64,000 nt of DNA, from contig NZ_CP107921.1 in the NCBI RefSeq assembly GCF_036014215.1, forward strand, positions 1,745,501 through 1,809,500, written 5' to 3'. The stretch comes from Streptomyces sp. NBC_00440. Lineage in GTDB: Bacteria > Actinomycetota > Actinomycetes > Streptomycetales > Streptomycetaceae. This document shows, in pieces, positions 19,192-27,414 of this stretch. The notes under the pieces are model-generated. The model made no database searches. It worked only from the letters and a program-made list of their open reading frames with translations, and had not been told where the DNA came from. The translations under genes were made by a program, and so were the position numbers. The first letter of the stretch is position 1. Every line of letters begins with the position of its first letter.

Positions 19192-20319
19192 ATGAGCGGC
19201 AGCCCAGGCCCGGCCCCCGAAGCAGACACGGCGAACAGACCACCCCCGGCCCGGCTCCGGCGCGAGCGGCCCGGTCTCCCCGGTACGCTCCGGGACCGCG
19301 CCCGCGGCGCCCTCCTCGGCCTGGCCGTGGGGGACGCCCTGGGCGCCCCCGCCGAGAACATGAAGCCCTCCCGGATCCGGGAGCGTTGGGGCCGTATCGA
19401 GGGCTTCGTCCTGGACGAGCCGGCCGGTACGGACGACACCGAGTACGCGATCTTCTCGGGGCTGCTGCTCGCCGAGCACGGTTCGGCGCTGACCGTCGCC
19501 CATGTCGAGGCGGCGTGGCACCTGTGGATCGCCGACCGCGACGAAGGCCCGTTCCGCGGCGCCGGGTTCAGCGAGCGCGGCACCCTGGAGAACCTGCGGC
19601 GCGGGCTCGCGGCCCCGATCTCCGCCCAGCACCGGCACGCGTGGAGCGACGGACTCGCCATGCGGGCCGCGCCGTTCGGGGTGTACGCGACGGGGCGGCC
19701 CGCCGAGGCGGCCCGGCTGGTCGCGGTGGACGGCACGGTCAGCCATGACGGCGAGGGGATCTACGGCGGGCAGGCCGTCGCCGCAGGAGTGGCCGCCGCC
19801 ATGGTGAGCGACAGTCCCGACGCGGTGGTGCAGGCCGCGCTCTCGGTGATCCCCGAGGACTCCTGGACCGCACGCTCGCTGCACCGCGCGGTCAGCGCGG
19901 CCCGCCGGGCGGTGCCGGGGCCCGACGGCTCGCCGCTCCCGGTCGAACGCGCGGTGCGCTCGGCCGTCGTGATCGGCGGGTACCCGTGGACCGACCTGGC
20001 ACCCGAGGCGGTGGGCCTCGCCTTCGGGGCCTTCATCGCCGCACGCGGCGACTTCCGCGGGTCGGTGCTGACGGCCGTGAACATGGGCCGCGACGCCGAC
20101 ACCACGGCGGCCGTCGCGGGCTCACTCGCCGGGGCGCTCGGTGGCGAGAGCGGCATCCCCGCCCACTGGGCGGCCGCCATCGGGCCGGTGCGCGGCAGCT
20201 GTCTGCCCGCCATGGCCGGACGCCACATCCTCGATGTCGCCGACGCGCTGCTGCCGCTGAACGCGGTGCCGGGCCGGGCGACCGACCCGTCGAACGAGAA
20301 CAGGCAGGCCGCCTCGTGA
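19192..20319 (+). CDS. ADP-ribosylglycohydrolase-family protein (copy 1)
   Basis: 375 residues, all-alpha ARH fold. Metal-site motifs: GDALG (47-51), GTDDTEYA with Asp81, Asp82, Thr83, a middle Asp186 (SHDGEGIYGG), and the C-terminal NMGRDADTTAAVAGSLAGA with Asp301 and Asp303. These match the two-Mg site of DraG/ARH enzymes, which cut alpha-glycosidic bonds of ADP-ribosyl groups; related proteins act on other glycosides. Residues 1-32 are a disordered Pro/Ala extension. No Shine-Dalgarno is visible; a six-codon ORF (19175-19195) ends in ATGA overlapping this start and may deliver ribosomes. It overlaps the next paralogue by 4 bp. Confidence 0.92.
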   Translation: MSGSPGPAPEADTANRPPPARLRRERPGLPGTLRDRARGALLGLAVGDALGAPAENMKPSRIRERWGRIEGFVLDEPAGTDDTEYAIFSGLLLAEHGSALTVAHVEAAWHLWIADRDEGPFRGAGFSERGTLENLRRGLAAPISAQHRHAWSDGLAMRAAPFGVYATGRPAEAARLVAVDGTVSHDGEGIYGGQAVAAGVAAAMVSDSPDAVVQAALSVIPEDSWTARSLHRAVSAARRAVPGPDGSPLPVERAVRSAVVIGGYPWTDLAPEAVGLAFGAFIAARGDFRGSVLTAVNMGRDADTTAAVAGSLAGALGGESGIPAHWAAAIGPVRGSCLPAMAGRHILDVADALLPLNAVPGRATDPSNENRQAAS

Positions 20320-21509
20320 CCACACAGCTGAACCGTCCCGCCCCCGAGTTGTCCGGCCGCGATCCGCACCGCCGGGTGGAGGGCCTGCTCCTGGGGATCG
20401 CCGCGGGCGACGCCGCGGGCTGGCCGGCCGGGCGGCACCGCGCGGCGCTGCTGCCCAACTGGACCCGCAGGCTCACCCGTGAACTGGACACCTTCGCCGA
20501 GCAGAACGCCACCACCACACTGCCGGTGCCCATCGCCCTGAACCAGCCGCCGGCCCCGCTCCAGCTGGGACCCTCCGACGACGCCGAGTGGGCCACGTTC
20601 ACCGCGCAGGCGATCCTGTCGGCCGCCTCGTCGGGGCACAGCGATCTCTCCCCAGAGCAGCGGGTGCGCTCCGCGCTGGCGCTGGCCTGGAACGCGCTCG
20701 CCGACGAGGTGGCCGCCGCGTCCGCGCAGGCCGACGAGATCGAGTCGGCGCTGATCCCGCTGCGCGCCCGGATCTCCGTACGGGCCGGTCTCGGGAATCT
20801 GGCGGCGGGACTGCGGCCCCCGGCCACCGGCCATGACAATCCGCACCACTTCGACGACGCCGCCTGTGTGCGCGCCGCGGTACTCGCCGTGGTGCACCCC
20901 GGCGACCCGGCCGCCGCCGCCGACCTCGCGGAGTTCGACGCCCGCTACACCCAGGACGGTGACGGGGTGCACGGCGCCCGCGCGATGGCCGCAGCGGTCG
21001 CCGCCGCACTGGGCGGAGCGACGGCCGCCGCCTGTGTGGACGAGGCGCTCGCGCAGCTCCCCGACGGCAGCGAGATCCGCCGCAACGCGCTGCACGCGGT
21101 GGCGCTCGCCCGGACCGCGACGGCCGCCGGCACGGGACGCCCCGGCAGTGCGTTCGCGCTGGTCCCCGTCCTGGAGCACGAGATCGTCGACCACGTCTAC
21201 AGCTACGGGATCGCCGCCGCCGAGACGGTGCCCGTCGCCCTGGCGATGACGCTCGCGGCCGGCGGCGCGCTCGCCGAGGCGGTGCCGTCCGCCGCCTGTC
21301 TGTCCCGGGTCGCCGACTCGGCGCCCGCGCTGGCGGGCGCCCTCACAGGCGCCATCGGCGGCGCCGGGTCCCTGCCCGACACCTGGCGGGACAGCTGCCG
21401 CACCCTCGTCGGCTGCGCCCTGCCCCAGCTGGCCGGCACCGACCTCGTCGAGGTCGCCGCACGGCTCGCCTCCCCTCTGCATGTCCTCCCGGAAGGAACC
21501 CGCTCATGA
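20316..21509 (+). CDS. ADP-ribosylglycohydrolase-family protein, degenerate site (copy 2)
   Basis: 397 residues with the same fold and order of motifs, but altered. The first motif is GDAAG (31-35), the second SDDAEW (87-92) with Ala in place of Thr, and a middle loop YTQDGDGVHGARAM is kept. The C-terminal motif, where the family has G-x-D-x-D-(T/S), reads RVADSAPALAGALTGA and lacks the paired aspartates. One metal site is probably lost, so the protein may be a non-catalytic subunit or act differently. GTG start overlapping the previous stop (GTGA); the stop overlaps the next ATG. Confidence 0.88.
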   Translation: MTTQLNRPAPELSGRDPHRRVEGLLLGIAAGDAAGWPAGRHRAALLPNWTRRLTRELDTFAEQNATTTLPVPIALNQPPAPLQLGPSDDAEWATFTAQAILSAASSGHSDLSPEQRVRSALALAWNALADEVAAASAQADEIESALIPLRARISVRAGLGNLAAGLRPPATGHDNPHHFDDAACVRAAVLAVVHPGDPAAAADLAEFDARYTQDGDGVHGARAMAAAVAAALGGATAAACVDEALAQLPDGSEIRRNALHAVALARTATAAGTGRPGSAFALVPVLEHEIVDHVYSYGIAAAETVPVALAMTLAAGGALAEAVPSAACLSRVADSAPALAGALTGAIGGAGSLPDTWRDSCRTLVGCALPQLAGTDLVEVAARLASPLHVLPEGTRS

Positions 21510-22663
21510 CCGTGCCCACCCCCTCCCTGGAGGACCGCACCACCGGAGCCCTGATCGGCGCGGCCGTCGGGGACGCGCTCGGCGGCCCGGTGGAGGGCTG
21601 GACCCCGGAGGCCATCAGCGAGCGGCACGGCGGCCGTGTGCAGGGCATCGTCGAGCCCTTCTACAAGGAGGAATGGCGTACCGCCCGGCCGATCGCCCCG
21701 TACCACAAGGGCGACGGGCACGTCACCGACGACACCCTGATGACCCATGCGCTGATCCGCGTCTACGAGACCGTGCGCGACCACCTCGACGCGTACGCGG
21801 TCGCCGACCACCTGGTGCCCGACCTGATGGGCACACCGCGCTGGATCCCCGAACTGGAGGCGGAGGCACTGCCGTTGCAGCGGATCTTCCTCGCCGAGAA
21901 GTGGATCGTCGCGCGGCTGCACTACGGGCATGTCGACCCGCGTGAGGCCGGGGTCGGCAACATCGTCAACTGCGGCGCCGCGATGTACATGGCGCCCGTC
22001 GGCCTGGTCAACGCGGGCAGCCCGGCGAACGCGTACGCCGAGGCCCTGGACATCGCGGGCGCCCACCAGTCCAGTTACGGGCGGGAGGCGGCAGCGGTCT
22101 TCGCCGCTGCGGTGGCCGCGGCCTGCAAGCCGGGCGCGACCCCGGATTCGGTCGTCGGTGATGTGCTGGGACTGGCGAAGGACGGCACCCGCGCGGCGAT
22201 CGAGGCGGTCTGCGAAGTGGCCGCCGCGCACGACGGGTTCGAGTCGGCGCTGAAGCCGCTGCGCGAGGCGGTGACCCCCTTCGACACGGTGGGCCCCGAG
22301 TACCGCAAGCCGTCGCTGGGCGCCCGCCGTCCGTCGCGGCTGCACTCCATCGAGGAGCTGCCGGTGGCGCTCGGGATGCTGCTCGCGGGCCGCGGCGAAT
22401 TCCGTGAGACCGTACTCGGCTCCGTCAACTACGGCCGGGACTGCGACTCCATCGCCACCATGAGCGGTGCGATCGTGGGCGCGCTGTACGGCGAGAGCGC
22501 GGTCCCCGCCGACTGGGCCGGGGAGGTCGCCACGGCGAGCCGTCTCGATCTGCACACTCCGGCCGCCGCACTCGCGGGCGTCACCCGCGAGGTGTTCGCC
22601 CGCGATCTGGAGCGGCGCCGGGAGCACGAGGCGCTGTTCGGTGCCATCGCGGGTGTCCGGTGA
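21506..22663 (+). CDS. ADP-ribosylglycohydrolase-family protein, canonical site (copy 3)
   Basis: 385 residues, the most canonical of the four paralogues: GDALG (22-26), TDDT (74-77) and NYGRDCDSIATMSGAIVGA with Asp312 and Asp314, followed by YGESAVP. All metal ligands expected for a two-Mg ARH hydrolase are present. It lacks the N-terminal extensions of copies 1 and 4. It is probably the main catalytic member. It overlaps both neighbours by 4 bp (ATGA and GTGA). The substrate is unknown; clustering with a sugar-type importer suggests an imported glycoside rather than an ADP-ribosylated protein. Confidence 0.94.
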   Translation: MTVPTPSLEDRTTGALIGAAVGDALGGPVEGWTPEAISERHGGRVQGIVEPFYKEEWRTARPIAPYHKGDGHVTDDTLMTHALIRVYETVRDHLDAYAVADHLVPDLMGTPRWIPELEAEALPLQRIFLAEKWIVARLHYGHVDPREAGVGNIVNCGAAMYMAPVGLVNAGSPANAYAEALDIAGAHQSSYGREAAAVFAAAVAAACKPGATPDSVVGDVLGLAKDGTRAAIEAVCEVAAAHDGFESALKPLREAVTPFDTVGPEYRKPSLGARRPSRLHSIEELPVALGMLLAGRGEFRETVLGSVNYGRDCDSIATMSGAIVGALYGESAVPADWAGEVATASRLDLHTPAAALAGVTREVFARDLERRREHEALFGAIAGVR

Positions 22664-24090
22664 CGGCCCCCGGCTCCCCGGCGGCGACCGGCCGTCCGCT
22701 GCGGCTGACCTGGGTGCAGCCCGAGGACCTGGTGGGGCACGAGCTGCGCCAGGCGGCGCAGGACGGGCGCGATCCGGCGGCTGCCGAGCGGCGGTGGACT
22801 GCGGCGGGCGGCCATCCGGCGCCGGCCCGCGCGGGCGCTTCCGCCGCACCCGCCGCACCGGAGCTGCGGACGCTCGCCTGTGAAATTCTGGACGAACTGG
22901 GCGCGACTGCCTCGCCGTTGGCGGCCGACGAGCCGACGGAGCTGCCCGCGATCAGGGCGCTGTGCCCCGAGTGGCCCGCCCCCGCGGACGGTCCGGTGGA
23001 CCGGGACGCGCTGCGCTCACGGCTTGAGGCGTCCTGGCTGGGCCGGGCCGCGGGCTGTGTGCTCGGCAAGCCGGTCGAGAAGCTGACGCTGGACGGCATC
23101 CGGGCCATCGCCCGCTCCACCGGCAACTGGCCGCTGGACAGCTGGTTCACCGAGGTGGGTCTCGACCCGGAGGTGGCCGCCGCCCATCCGTGGAACCGCC
23201 GCTCGCGCCCCACCTCGCTCGCCGAGAACATTGACGGCGCCCCCGAGGACGACGACCTCAACTACCCGCTGCTCGGGCTGCTGTTGCTCGACCGGTACGG
23301 GCCGGAGTTCAGCACCGCGGACGTGGCACAGCTGTGGCTGGACGAGCTGCCGGCCGGCCGGACCTTCACCGCCGAGCGGGTCGCGTACCGCAATCTGCTC
23401 GCGGGGGCCGAACCTCCGGACACCGCCGCGTACCGCAATCCGTTCCGCGAGTGGATCGGTGCGCAGATCAGGGCCGACGTCTTCGGCTGGACGCACCCGG
23501 GTGATCCGGGTGCGGCAGCCGCCGCGGCCTGGCGGGACGCGGTGCTCACCCATACGGCGAACGGGGTGTACGGCGAGATGTTCGCCGCCGCCGTGATCGC
23601 GGCAGCCGCGGGCGGTGGCGCGGACATCCACGCGTGTCTGCGGGCCGGTCTCTCGGTCGTGCCGCCGGGTTCCCGGTACGCGGCCGCCGTGCGGTTCGGT
23701 ATCGGCCGGGCCGCCGCCGAACCGCTGGGCACCGCCGCCGCGTTCGAGTCGGTCGTGGACGAGCTGCACTCGGCGTACGGCGACCACCACTGGGTGCACG
23801 TACTGCCGAACGCGGCGCTGCTCGCGGCGGCGCTGACCCACGCGGACGGCGACTTCACCGGCTCCATCTGCCGCGCGGTGTCCGGGGGCTGGGACACCGA
23901 TTCCAACGGGGCGACGGCGGGCAGCGTCGCCGGACTGCTCGCGGGCGGCCCGCGCGCCGTCCCGGCCCGCTGGACCGCGCCCCTGCGGAACCGGCTGGCC
24001 ACCACGGTGGGCGGCCTGGACGGCATCGGCTTCGACACGCTCGCCGAGCGCACGCTGCGCCATGTGCGGCGGAGGGACAGGGCGGTATGA
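22660..24090 (+). CDS. ADP-ribosylglycohydrolase-family protein with N-terminal extension (copy 4)
   Basis: 476 residues. The first 118 residues are an extra domain (LTWVQPEDLVGHELRQA, then a Pro/Ala linker) that I do not recognise. The ARH domain begins around 120 with GRAAGCVLGKPVE, where GDALG is replaced by GCVLG. The second motif is PEDDDLNY (195-202), and the C-terminal motif GGWDTDSNGATAGSVAG supplies Asp412 and Asp414. It belongs to a different subfamily from copies 1-3. Two of three metal motifs look usable. GTG start overlapping the previous stop; the stop overlaps the CoA-transferase start. Confidence 0.9.
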   Translation: MTAPGSPAATGRPLRLTWVQPEDLVGHELRQAAQDGRDPAAAERRWTAAGGHPAPARAGASAAPAAPELRTLACEILDELGATASPLAADEPTELPAIRALCPEWPAPADGPVDRDALRSRLEASWLGRAAGCVLGKPVEKLTLDGIRAIARSTGNWPLDSWFTEVGLDPEVAAAHPWNRRSRPTSLAENIDGAPEDDDLNYPLLGLLLLDRYGPEFSTADVAQLWLDELPAGRTFTAERVAYRNLLAGAEPPDTAAYRNPFREWIGAQIRADVFGWTHPGDPGAAAAAAWRDAVLTHTANGVYGEMFAAAVIAAAAGGGADIHACLRAGLSVVPPGSRYAAAVRFGIGRAAAEPLGTAAAFESVVDELHSAYGDHHWVHVLPNAALLAAALTHADGDFTGSICRAVSGGWDTDSNGATAGSVAGLLAGGPRAVPARWTAPLRNRLATTVGGLDGIGFDTLAERTLRHVRRRDRAV

Positions 24091-25397
24091 GCAGGGCAGC
24101 GGAGGAACAGCGACTCATGCACGACGACGACACGACAGACACAGCAGACGCAGCAGACCCGGAAGACCCGGAAGACACAGTGGGCCCGGCAGACGCAGCA
24201 GGCCCTCAGCCGTCCTCACTCGGAGGGCTGCGCGTCCTCGATCTGGCGACGCTCTTCGCCGGGCCGCTGGCCGCGACCCTGCTCGGCGACTTCGGGGCCG
24301 AGGTCATCAAGGTGGAGCACCCCCGCAGGCCCGACCCCTCACGCGGGCACGGTCCCAGCAAGGACGGCGTGGGGCTGTGGTGGAAGCTGCTGGGCAGGAA
24401 CAAGCGCAACATCACGCTCGACCTCTCGTCGCCGGACGGTCGCGACGTGCTGCTGAGGCTGGCCGCCGGCGCGGATGTGATCATCGAGAACTTCCGGCCC
24501 GGCACCCTGGAGAAGTGGGGCCTGGGCTGGGAGGAGCTGTCCGCGGCCAACCCCCGGCTGGTGCTGGCGCGGGTGACCGGGTTCGGCCAGTTCGGTCCGT
24601 ACTCCCGGCGCCCCGGATTCGGCACGCTCGCCGAGGCCATGAGCGGTTTCGCCGCCATGACCGGCGAGCCGGAAGGACCGCCGACGCTGCCGCCCTTCGG
24701 CCTCGCCGACTCGATCGCCGCGCTCTCCACCGCGTACGCCGTGATGGCGGCCATCGCCGGGCGGGACCGCACCGGGTGCGGCCAGGTCGTGGACATGGCG
24801 ATCATCGAACCGATGCTGGCGGTGCTGGGCCCGCAGCCCATCTGGTACGACCAGCTCGGCTATGTGCAGCCGCGCACCGGCAACCGGTCGAACAACAACG
24901 CGCCGCGCAACACCTACCGCACCCGCGACGGCAGTTGGGTGGCTGTCTCGACGTCGGCGCAGTCGATCGCGGAGCGGGTGATGCGGCTGGTGGGGCGGCC
25001 CGAGTTCATCGACGAGCCGTGGTTCGCTTCGGGGGCGCAGCGCGCCCGGCACGCCGACGAGCTGGACGCGGCGGTCGGCGACTGGATAGCCCGGCACGAC
25101 CGGGCCGATGTGGTGACGGCGTTCGAGGAGGCGCAGGCGGCCATCGCGCCGGTCTACGAGATCGGCGATGTCATGGCGGACCCGCAGTACCGGGCGCTGG
25201 GCACGATCGCGGAGGTCCCCGACGAGGAGCTGGGCACCATCAGGATGCAGAACGTCCTCTTCCGGCTCTCCGGGACGCCGGGCGCCATCAAGTGGGCGGG
25301 GAGGCCGCACGGCGCCGACACCGACGCCGTGCTGACCGGGATCGGCCTGGAGCCCGCCGACATCGCGGCCCTGCGGGAGTCGGGTGCGGTCCGGTGA
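24087..25397 (+). CDS. CaiB/BaiF family III CoA-transferase
   Basis: 436 residues. The N-terminal block GGLRVLDLATLFAGPLAATLLGDFGAEVIKVE is described here as the family's xRVLDLxxxxAGPxxxxxLxDxGAxVIKVE start (from residue 46). ENFRPGTLEKWGLG, the RVTGFGQFGPY loop, GQVVDMAIIEP (232-242) and the C-terminal LGTIAEV/IRMQN region are all typical. Such enzymes move CoA between carboxylic acids, often dicarboxylates. Residues 1-45 are an acidic low-complexity tail from repeated Asp/Ala/Glu codons. The start at 24087 overlaps the previous stop and has GGAGGG upstream; the ATG at 24117, with GGAGGAA upstream, is an equally good alternative. I could not place the catalytic aspartate with certainty. It overlaps the lyase gene by 4 bp. 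Confidence 0.93.
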   Translation: MSRAAEEQRLMHDDDTTDTADAADPEDPEDTVGPADAAGPQPSSLGGLRVLDLATLFAGPLAATLLGDFGAEVIKVEHPRRPDPSRGHGPSKDGVGLWWKLLGRNKRNITLDLSSPDGRDVLLRLAAGADVIIENFRPGTLEKWGLGWEELSAANPRLVLARVTGFGQFGPYSRRPGFGTLAEAMSGFAAMTGEPEGPPTLPPFGLADSIAALSTAYAVMAAIAGRDRTGCGQVVDMAIIEPMLAVLGPQPIWYDQLGYVQPRTGNRSNNNAPRNTYRTRDGSWVAVSTSAQSIAERVMRLVGRPEFIDEPWFASGAQRARHADELDAAVGDWIARHDRADVVTAFEEAQAAIAPVYEIGDVMADPQYRALGTIAEVPDEELGTIRMQNVLFRLSGTPGAIKWAGRPHGADTDAVLTGIGLEPADIAALRESGAVR

Positions 25398-26272
25398 GCG
25401 TGTCGGAGGAACTGCCCGCGCGCAGCCCGGTGCGGACCGTGCTGACCTGGTTGTACGTGCCGGGCGACCGGCCCGCTGTGGTGGCGCGGGCGCTGGCGGC
25501 CGGCGCCGATGTGGTGCTGGTCGACCTGGAGGACGCGGTCGCACCCGACCGCAAGGCCTACGCACGTGACGCCACCGCCGAACTCCTCGCCGATCCGGCC
25601 CCCGGCCCCTCGCCGGTCCATGTCCGGATCAACGCGCTGGACGGGCCGCTCGCCGAGGCGGACGTACGGGCAGTCGCCGGTCTTCCGGGCCTCGCGGGGC
25701 TGCGGCTGCCGAAGGCCAACGGGCCCGCGGAGGTGCGCAGAGTGGCCGGCTGGGCGGCGGCCGCCGCGGGCCGGGAGGGCGTTCCGCTCTATCCGATACT
25801 GGAGTCGGCGCTGGGCGTGGAACGTGCCTACGAGATCGCCACGGCCAGCCCAGCGGTGTGCGGGCTGGCTCTCGGCGAGGCGGATCTCCGGGCCGATCTG
25901 GGCGTGTACGACGAGGCGGGCCTCGCCTGGCCCCGGAGCCGCGCGGTGGTCGCGGCACGGGCGGCGGGACTGGCTCCGCCCGCTCAGTCGGTGTACGCGG
26001 ACGTACGGGATCTGGACGGGCTCGCGGCATCCTGCGCACGGGGCCGGGCGCTGGGGTTCCTGGGGCGCGCGGCGATCCACCCGAGGCAGCTGCCGGTGAT
26101 CGAGCGGGCGTATCTGCCCACCGCGGCGGAGGTCCGGGCGGCGCGGGACATCGTGCTGGCCGCGCCCACCGACGAGGGGGCGCTGGCACTGCCCGACGGC
26201 CGCTTCGTGGATGCGGCAGTGGTGGCGGGCGCCCGGCGCACGCTGGATCTCGCGGAACGCAGGCGCACCTGA
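25394..26272 (+). CDS. CitE/HpcH-type CoA-ester lyase
   Basis: 292 residues, HpcH/HpaI aldolase superfamily, CitE-like branch. Signatures: TWLYVPGDRPAVVARAL, VVLVDLEDAVAPDRKAYAR (Mg-binding acidic pair in LEDAV), VRINALDG, LRLPKAN, PILESALGV, GLALGEADLRADLGV and AIHPRQLPVIERAYLPTAAEV. Stand-alone CitE-like proteins cleave malyl-, citramalyl- or methylmalyl-CoA into acetyl- or propionyl-CoA plus glyoxylate or pyruvate. Following a CoA-transferase gene, it probably splits the CoA ester made by it. No other citrate lyase subunits are present, so citrate fermentation is excluded. GTG start in GTGA overlap; a stem with alternative arms spans its stop. Confidence 0.92.
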   Translation: MSVSEELPARSPVRTVLTWLYVPGDRPAVVARALAAGADVVLVDLEDAVAPDRKAYARDATAELLADPAPGPSPVHVRINALDGPLAEADVRAVAGLPGLAGLRLPKANGPAEVRRVAGWAAAAAGREGVPLYPILESALGVERAYEIATASPAVCGLALGEADLRADLGVYDEAGLAWPRSRAVVAARAAGLAPPAQSVYADVRDLDGLAASCARGRALGFLGRAAIHPRQLPVIERAYLPTAAEVRAARDIVLAAPTDEGALALPDGRFVDAAVVAGARRTLDLAERRRT

Positions 26273-26313
26273 GACGGAGCGCCTGCGCAACTGAGACACA
26301 GGGTGCGCCTGCG
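26258..26313. terminator. Terminator with two competing 3' arms
   Basis: CGCAGGCGCACC (26258-26269) can pair with GGTGCGCCTGCG (26302-26313) in a 12-bp stem. Its first nine bases can pair instead with GCGCCTGCG at 26279-26287. The structure straddles the lyase stop codon and separates this operon from the convergent lgt gene. Confidence 0.55.
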
Positions 26314-26335
26314 ACGCGGGCGCTGAGCGGGCCGG

Positions 26336-27394
26336 TCAGCCCTTCTCGGCCTGCGCCTCCGCCTTGACCCCGGCCGGCTCGGCGGTCCCGGCTGCCTCGT
26401 CCTGCGCATCGGCCGCAGCCGGGCTGTCGCTCTTGCCGGCGTCGGCAGGGGCGTCGGGACCGGCACCATCGGCATCGGTACCGGCACGACCGTCAGCGTC
26501 CTCGGCCTTGGCGTCGTCAGCCCCGGCGGCCTCGGCCTCGGCGGCCTCGGCGTCGTCCCCGGCTTCCCTGTCCGCCTCCGCCGCGGCGGGCTCGACGATC
26601 TCCTCACGGCCCGGCCGCAGCTTCGCCGAGACGACGAAGTACGTCACGGCGAGCAGGAACATGATCAGCGCGGTCCAGTCGTTGAGCCGCAGCCCCAGGA
26701 TGTGGTGCGCGTAGTCGACCCGCATGTGCTCGATCCAGGCGCGGCCCACGCAGTACGAAGCGACGTACAGCGCGAACGCCCGCCCATGGCCGAGCTTGAA
26801 GCGGCGGTCGGCCCAGATGACGAGGAAACCGACGCCGACGCACCAGAGCGACTCGTAGAGGAAGGTCGGGTGGTACGTCCCGGCGATCCTGTCGGGGCCC
26901 GCACTGATCTTCAGCGCCCAGGGCAGATCGGTCGGCTTGCCGTACAGCTCCTGGTTGAACCAGTTGCCCCAGCGGCCGATGGCCTGGGCGAAGGCGAGGC
27001 CCGGGGCCAGTGTGTCGGCCCACGCGGGCAGCGGGATACCGCGGCGGCGGCAGCCGATCCAGGCGCCGACCGCGCCGAGCGCGACCGCGCCCCAGATACC
27101 GAGGCCGCCTTGCCAGATCTTGAAGGCGTCGACCCAGTCCCGGCCACTGCTGAAGTACAGCTCGTAGTCGGTGATGACGTGGTAGAGCCGCCCGCCGACC
27201 AGGCCGAACGGCACGGCCCAGACCGCGATGTCGGCCACGGTGCCCACTCTGCCGCCCCTGGCGACCCAGCGCTTGTTGCCGTACCAGACGGCGACGAAGA
27301 CACCGATGATGATGCAGAACGCGTAGCCGCGCAGCGGAATCGGTCCGAGATGGACCACGCCGGTCGACGGACTGGGAATGAAGGCAAGGTTCAT
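26336..27394 (-). CDS. lgt: Prolipoprotein diacylglyceryl transferase
   Basis: 352 residues. The family signature GRWGNWFNQELYG is at 140-152, with further conserved segments RGYAFCIIIGV, GGRLYHVITDYELY and YHPTFLYESLWC. Seven membrane helices are expected up to about residue 250. The enzyme attaches diacylglycerol from phosphatidylglycerol to the lipobox cysteine of exported lipoproteins such as the binding protein in this window. The last 95 or so residues are an unusual acidic Ala/Glu/Asp-rich tail absent from E. coli Lgt. It is the last gene of the trp-side - strand group but has its own possible -10 (27405-27410). ATG start. Confidence 0.97.
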   Translation of the reverse strand: MNLAFIPSPSTGVVHLGPIPLRGYAFCIIIGVFVAVWYGNKRWVARGGRVGTVADIAVWAVPFGLVGGRLYHVITDYELYFSSGRDWVDAFKIWQGGLGIWGAVALGAVGAWIGCRRRGIPLPAWADTLAPGLAFAQAIGRWGNWFNQELYGKPTDLPWALKISAGPDRIAGTYHPTFLYESLWCVGVGFLVIWADRRFKLGHGRAFALYVASYCVGRAWIEHMRVDYAHHILGLRLNDWTALIMFLLAVTYFVVSAKLRPGREEIVEPAAAEADREAGDDAEAAEAEAAGADDAKAEDADGRAGTDADGAGPDAPADAGKSDSPAAADAQDEAAGTAEPAGVKAEAQAEKG

Positions 27395-27404
27395 GGCACC
27401 GCAG

Positions 27405-27410
27405 ACGCTA
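27405..27410 (-). promoter_or_regulatory. Possible -10 box of lgt
   Basis: TAGCGT on the - strand, 10 nt upstream of the lgt ATG. It would give a very short or absent leader. It is separated from the upstream gene by a hairpin, supporting independent transcription. Confidence 0.35.
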
Positions 27411-27414
27411 CATG

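Noticed and set aside
14893..26272. Accessory operon as a recent mobile island
   Set aside because: No integrase, transposase, tRNA end or flanking direct repeat, and base composition matches the neighbours; it looks like a settled operon.
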